From: Candidatus Kuenenia stuttgartensis
GTDB taxonomy: Bacteria; Planctomycetota; Phycisphaerae; Phycisphaerales; SM1A02
Length of the DNA stretch: 45,012 nucleotides
NCBI GenBank assembly: GCA_945902075.1
Contig: CAMDMA010000030.1
Location: forward strand, 1 to 45,012
Reading direction: 5' to 3'
The translations under genes and the position numbers were made by a program. Below, piece after piece: positions 41,245 to 45,012 of this stretch. The notes under the pieces are model-generated. The model had not been told where the DNA came from, searched no databases, and saw only the letters and a list, made by a program, of their open reading frames with translations. Each line of letters begins with the position of its first letter. Positions within the stretch are counted from its first letter, which is position 1.

Positions 41245-43215
41245 ATGCACACGCACACTTGCACACTCCCGCGCTCCATCCTGTCGATCGTTGTTGGCGG
41301 ATTCGCTGCATCATTTGTGATTGTCGCCGCTCCGACGACCTTTGCACAAGACGCCGTCGTCGAATCCATCGCGACTCCTGCGACCGCCGCGGTACCCGCG
41401 CAGATTCCCACCCAGATTCATGTGGCAATCGCGGCCGCTGAGCCCTTGGTCCAAGCCTTCAACGAGCACCTCACCATCCTCGCGAGTCCATGGATGGAGG
41501 GTCGCTTGCCAGGGACCCGCGGCATGGAGCGGGCGATGGCGTACATGGAAGACCAGTTCCAGATAGCCGGACTTGAGCCGGCGTTTCAGCCTTCTGATGG
41601 CGGCGCGAAGTCTTATCGCCAGCCCTTCTCGCTCGGTGGGAAACGTGAGGTGGTTGAGCAATCCATCGTCGCAACCTGCGGCGAGAACCAAACCACGCTT
41701 GTCGCGGATACGGATTTCATGTTTACCTCGCTCGGCAAAGACGGCAGTGCTGCCGGCGAAATCGCCTTCGTCGGATACGGGATCGAAGACGGCCCCGATG
41801 GATACAACAGCTTCGCAACCGACCACTCGCTTGAGGGGAAGATCGCGATGGTGCTTCGATTCGAACCGATGGATGGAGCTGGCAACAGCCTCTGGTCGGG
41901 TGGCGAAGGATGGTCTGGCCGCGCAGGCTTCGCAGGAAAGATCGCCGCGGTCGCCAAGCGCAAGCCCGCGGCGATTCTTGTTGTGAATACTCCGGGCGCG
42001 AATGACCCGCGCATCGATAGTTTGAGTGCCGCTGGTGGCCGCGCGATGTCCGACATTCCGGTGTTCATGGTGTCGACCTCGGCGGCAGAGCGATTGGTCG
42101 CTGCGTGCGATGGCACACGCGCGCTCATGGACCTTCGCAAACTCGCAGACACCCCTGCCGACGGCGCACCCCGCAGCTTTGACCTCAGCGGGTCGAAGGT
42201 CGCGGTCGTGGGTCGCAGCGAGGAGAAGCCGGTTCGCGCAGAAAATGTTGTGGGGGTGCTCCCCGGTCGTGGCGCGCTCGCAAACGAAGTCATCGTCATC
42301 GGCGGCCATCTTGACCATCTCGGCCAGGGCGACTTTGGGTCGCGCGAAGCCCCGGGGAAATTGCACCCGGGCGCCGACGACAACGCGTCTGGCGCGGCAG
42401 GCGTGATCCTTCTCGGCGACATGCTGAAGAAGGACTACGACGCGCTTCCACCGGAAACACCGCTGCGCACCGTGGTCTTCATCGGCTTCAGTGCCGAAGA
42501 AAGCGGCCTCAACGGGAGTCGCTACTACGTCGACCATCCGATCTATCCGATCAAAGACACCGTCTTGATGATGAACTTCGACATGATCGGTCGCATCAAG
42601 GATGGGCGGCTGAGCGTGACTGCATCGACCGGCGCGAAGGGACTCAAGGAGTGGGCGGAGCCGATCTATGCGAAGTCGCCACTCAAGGTCATTCAGTCGG
42701 CGGGGCGTGGGGGCGGAAGCGATCACGCGAGTTTTCAGGCCGTAGGCGTGCCAATTCTCTTTGCGATCATCGCGGACTTCCATGACGACTATCACACCTC
42801 GCGCGACGTGGTCGGATTGATCGACCGGGAGGCATCGGTGCAGGCGGTTGAGCTTTGGCATGATCTTGCACTTGACATGGCCAAGCGCGAGCAGCGCTTT
42901 GAACTCGATCCCAACTCGGGCCCGATGCGCGCGCAACCAATGAAGGTGCGCGCCGGACTCCGGACGCGCGAGTCCGAAGATGGCAGCGGACTCGAGGTCG
43001 TCGATGTCACCAAGGATGGAAGCGCCGACAAGGCAGGAATTCTCAAGGGCGACAAGATCATCAAGTGGAACAAGAAGGACCTCGCGAATCGTGCAGCTTT
43101 CGTCGAGGATCTGCGAACGCATGAACCCGGCGACAAGGTGCAGGCGGTTGTCCTTCGCGACGGCGAGGAGAAGACGGTGTACGTCGAGTTACAAGGCGCG
43201 AAGGACGGCCTATAA
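41245..43215 (+). CDS. Secreted M28 aminopeptidase with PA and PDZ domains
   Basis: Protein of 656 residues with a signal peptide ending near VAAPTTFAQ. A PA-like insert covers roughly residues 140-300. The M28 catalytic domain has the five expected zinc/base positions: GGHLDHLGQ, GADDNASG, SAEESGL, MNFDMIGR and HDDYHTSRD. A C-terminal PDZ domain spans about 575-650 (GLEVVDVTKDGSADKAGILKGD). Such enzymes are exported aminopeptidases for peptide nutrition or protein turnover; the PDZ may bind substrate C-termini. The start at 41245 is taken because it begins the signal peptide; a longer frame to 41173 has no leader function. Confidence 0.92.
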   Translation: MHTHTCTLPRSILSIVVGGFAASFVIVAAPTTFAQDAVVESIATPATAAVPAQIPTQIHVAIAAAEPLVQAFNEHLTILASPWMEGRLPGTRGMERAMAYMEDQFQIAGLEPAFQPSDGGAKSYRQPFSLGGKREVVEQSIVATCGENQTTLVADTDFMFTSLGKDGSAAGEIAFVGYGIEDGPDGYNSFATDHSLEGKIAMVLRFEPMDGAGNSLWSGGEGWSGRAGFAGKIAAVAKRKPAAILVVNTPGANDPRIDSLSAAGGRAMSDIPVFMVSTSAAERLVAACDGTRALMDLRKLADTPADGAPRSFDLSGSKVAVVGRSEEKPVRAENVVGVLPGRGALANEVIVIGGHLDHLGQGDFGSREAPGKLHPGADDNASGAAGVILLGDMLKKDYDALPPETPLRTVVFIGFSAEESGLNGSRYYVDHPIYPIKDTVLMMNFDMIGRIKDGRLSVTASTGAKGLKEWAEPIYAKSPLKVIQSAGRGGGSDHASFQAVGVPILFAIIADFHDDYHTSRDVVGLIDREASVQAVELWHDLALDMAKREQRFELDPNSGPMRAQPMKVRAGLRTRESEDGSGLEVVDVTKDGSADKAGILKGDKIIKWNKKDLANRAAFVEDLRTHEPGDKVQAVVLRDGEEKTVYVELQGAKDGL

Positions 43216-43248
43216 ACCGACTCCGCGTGGATGGGCGCAATGCCGCTG

Positions 43249-43944
43249 TTACATCAGCCGGAGTTCATCGCGGAGGATTGCAGCAAGTTCGTAGTTCTCG
43301 GAGAGGACTGCCGTCCGAAGCCGCGCCTCCAATTCGCTCCGCTGCGCAGGCGGGAGTTGGGGCACAAGCGTGTCGCGCATCGACCGAAGCGCTGTGACAT
43401 CGCCGAGGACATCAAAATGCTCAGCGATTCCTGCTCGCTCTGCAGCTTCAAAGAGCATTTCGAGTCCGGCATCGATGACAGAGCCAGCCTCCCGGGCTCG
43501 ACCGGCCGCAGCCAGCATCGCCGAAGCAGCACGCGTGCGGAGCACGATGGCCGAGAACCGTGCGCCGTCAGCCCATTCGGCGTCCGCATCAGGCCCGCAA
43601 CGCGCAAGAAATGCCGCCGATGCAAGCACAAACTCCGCGTCACCAAGCGCACGCCTCGCATCACCGATTGCCATAAAGGCGACCGCCCGCTGCTGATACT
43701 GCACCAACTCGAGTCGAAGAAGCGCGGCCTCGGCGGAGGACAGCCGTTTCCCGCGTCGGGCGGCTGTCTCATCAAACACACTTGGTTTCCCGTCCGGTCG
43801 GCCGATCGACTCCATCTGCAAAATGCCGAGTTCCACTCGGATTTGGAGCACTTCCCGCTCCGCATCGAGACGAACGAGCCGGGCATTTACACGCCCACCC
43901 TCATACGGAAACTCACGGAGTAACTGGTCAAGCGCCCTGTCCAA
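43249..43944 (-). CDS. UVR-motif protein
   Basis: Protein of 231 residues with a C-terminal UVR motif, ELEARLRTAVLSENYELAAILRDELR, the UvrB/UvrC-type helical hairpin used for protein-protein contact (quoted in part: LRTAVLSENYELAAILRDE). The N-terminal 60 residues contain basic and acidic segments and the middle is a long Ala/Arg-rich helical bundle. UVR motifs also occur in McsA and ClpC, so it may bind one of those; there is no zinc finger. The start is TTG at 43944, the only plausible one after an in-frame TAG, with GAGG 9 bases upstream. It converges with the M28 peptidase. Confidence 0.7.
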   Translation of the reverse strand: MDRALDQLLREFPYEGGRVNARLVRLDAEREVLQIRVELGILQMESIGRPDGKPSVFDETAARRGKRLSSAEAALLRLELVQYQQRAVAFMAIGDARRALGDAEFVLASAAFLARCGPDADAEWADGARFSAIVLRTRAASAMLAAAGRAREAGSVIDAGLEMLFEAAERAGIAEHFDVLGDVTALRSMRDTLVPQLPPAQRSELEARLRTAVLSENYELAAILRDELRLM

Positions 43945-44362
43945 GTCGATGGTCCTCTAGGGAATCATCGGCCAAACCAAACGGAAAGTTCGCGATACCC
44001 CGCATGATTGGAACACACCCTCGGGGGATCGACGTATATGCTGTGAACTGTCGGCCCGGCTGAGCCGACCCACCGAACGGAGGTTGTGATCCACGGTCAG
44101 GTGTAGGGTGCTTGAGAGCCTCGAGAGGGGTTCACCAGCGCGCGCACCGGAGAGTTCCGCCCACACGGAAGTGCGGCGTCGAGGGAGCGAAAGGGACGAA
44201 GCGCACGATGCGTCTTCGCCTCGTGTGTTGCCATGGTCCCATGGCGCATGCCGCTAACTCTCGCCATTGGAACGGACTCTCAAGTCCTGCTCATCGGCAT
44301 TTGCCGCATGAACGGGATGAGACTTGGGGTTACTTGTGTTCGTCTCCCGTAATGAGGTTCCC
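43945..44362. other. Long leader and intergenic stretch before the sigma gene
   Basis: About 418 bases with no credible gene. On the plus strand a TATATG hexamer at 44035-44040 could be a -10, and GGAAC at 44010-44014 might be a -35 for an ECF-type sigma, but the 18-bp spacing is marginal. GTCGGC/GCCGAC (44049-44069) and GGACT/AGTCC (about 44277-44290) are small hairpins in what would be a long sigma-gene leader. Confidence 0.4.
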
Positions 44363-45012
44363 ATGGGTCGTTCGTCACTGCAGTCAGACCTACAACTCTA
44401 CCTCCGACAGATTAACGAGGTCCGCCTTCTCAACGCTGAGGAGGAGAAGGACCTTGGTTGGCGCATCATCAATGACAATTGTTGTGCGTCCAAAGATCGC
44501 ATGATCCGGGCGAATCTGCGCCTCGTGATTTCCATCTCAAAGAATTACGTCAACCGAGGGCTCTCGCTCGCGGATCTCATTGAAGAGGGCAACATCGGCC
44601 TCATCCGCGCGGTCGAAGGGTTTGATCCAGCACAGGGCGCGCGGTTCTCCACCTATGCATCGTGGTGGATCAAGCAAGCGATCAAGCGCACGCTGATCAA
44701 TGCCGTGCAGCCGATCCACATCCCGGCCTACATGATCGACTTGATCGGCCGCTGCAAGGAAGCATCACGGCGCCTTGAAGAGCTCTTTGGGCGTCCGCCT
44801 TCGACGCAAGAACTGGCCGACGACCTCAAGATTCCGGTGCGCAAACTCGTTGTCGTCCGACGTGCGGTGAAGGCGTACAACGCGCCTAGCCAGTCACCTT
44901 CGAACGAGCGTGGAGACGGCCCGGAGCTCCACGAAATGTTCGAGGATCACCGCAATAAGAAGCCTGAAGAGTCGGTCTCCCGCCGCGAGGAATTCCGACT
45001 TGTGCTTCAACT
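44363..45012 (+). CDS. Primary-type sigma-70 factor (3' end outside window)
   Basis: Begins MGRSSLQSDLQLYLRQINEV, which is sigma region 1.2, and continues through regions 2.1-2.4 (NLRLVISISKNYVNRGLSL, LIEEGNIGLIRAVEGFDP, FSTYASWWIKQAIKRTL) into region 3 (QPIHIPAYMIDLI, GRPPSTQELADDL). The frame is open at the window end after about 216 codons. The short N-terminus, without region 1.1, and sequence close to RpoD suggest a group 2 or primary sigma factor; rpoD itself is possible but not provable from this fragment. The ATG at 44363 has GAGG in the right place. Confidence 0.92.
   Translation, partial: MGRSSLQSDLQLYLRQINEVRLLNAEEEKDLGWRIINDNCCASKDRMIRANLRLVISISKNYVNRGLSLADLIEEGNIGLIRAVEGFDPAQGARFSTYASWWIKQAIKRTLINAVQPIHIPAYMIDLIGRCKEASRRLEELFGRPPSTQELADDLKIPVRKLVVVRRAVKAYNAPSQSPSNERGDGPELHEMFEDHRNKKPEESVSRREEFRLVLQ

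Noticed and set aside
41311-43122. 603-residue open frame on the minus strand opposite the M28 peptidase
   Set aside because: It lies fully antisense to a clear M28-PDZ gene and has the Arg/His-rich composition of a GC-driven shadow frame.
44112-44504. 130-residue plus-strand frame before and inside the sigma gene
   Set aside because: Overlaps the clear sigma-70 start out of frame and has no motif.
1-45012. CRISPR arrays, insertion sequences, prophage or integron genes
   Set aside because: No repeat-spacer array, transposase, integrase, phage structural gene or attachment-site repeat was found. The only tandem array is the triplicated terminator tail.

Overview
The window is GC-rich, densely coded chromosome with housekeeping and cell-envelope genes and no sign of phage, transposon, plasmid or CRISPR. 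Outer-membrane genes (lpxA, an OmpH/Skp-like chaperone, several lipoproteins), csrA, a DUF2752 protein, a class-II (alpha2-type) glycyl-tRNA synthetase, a UVR-motif protein and an orphan mraZ together suggest a Gram-negative-type member of the Planctomycetota, probably the Phycisphaerae. That placement is inference from gene content; there is no rRNA in the window.

Layout. 1-1326: 3' part of glyS. 1327-2029: non-coding, ending in a minus-strand structured RNA with a strong terminator. 2030-11292 (minus): lipoprotein, M48 protease, dapF, an M20 carboxypeptidase, then an aminotransferase, astA and astD, read as a variant arginine/ornithine succinyltransferase route without astB or astE. 11349-12310 (plus): NifU-domain protein, csrA and a hairpin-rich RNA candidate. 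12570-13058 (minus): mraZ with a five-box operator. 13213-14941 (plus): flavin reductase-like protein and amidohydrolase. 14905-18027 (minus): glycosyltransferase-like protein, two lipoproteins, DUF2752. 18080-19099: M19 dipeptidase. 19114-23490 (minus): small membrane protein, aroB, a ParA ATPase fused to an AMPK-type glycogen-binding domain, and an overlapping partner gene with a MinD/FlhG-like fold but no P-loop. 23704-24075 (minus): two tRNA-Glu genes, each with its own terminator. 24157-28092 (plus): nucleosidase-NadD fusion, rimO, nagZ. 28436-30241: lepA. 30341-31778 (minus): lipB and OmpH-like. 31827-39758 (plus): lpxA, metallo-beta-lactamase-fold hydrolase, unknown, purF, rpsD, a SurA-N/PpiD-like membrane protein and a tRNA-binding protein. 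39788-41227 (minus): unknown membrane protein. 41245-43215 (plus): M28 peptidase with PDZ domain. 43249-43944 (minus): UVR-motif protein. 44363-end (plus): 5' part of a primary-type sigma-70 gene.

Themes. Translation and its control (glyS, csrA, rimO, lepA, rpsD, tRNA-Glu, tRNA-binding protein) alternate with envelope building (dapF, lpxA, lipoproteins, nagZ, OmpH-like). Many genes lack a Shine-Dalgarno sequence and instead carry a TAnnnT hexamer 6-11 nt before the start codon. In five cases the gap is exactly 6 nt, which predicts leaderless mRNAs. The least ordinary items are the ParA-glycogen-binding fusion with its degenerate partner, the nucleosidase-NadD fusion, the AST variant and two uncharacterised structured RNAs.
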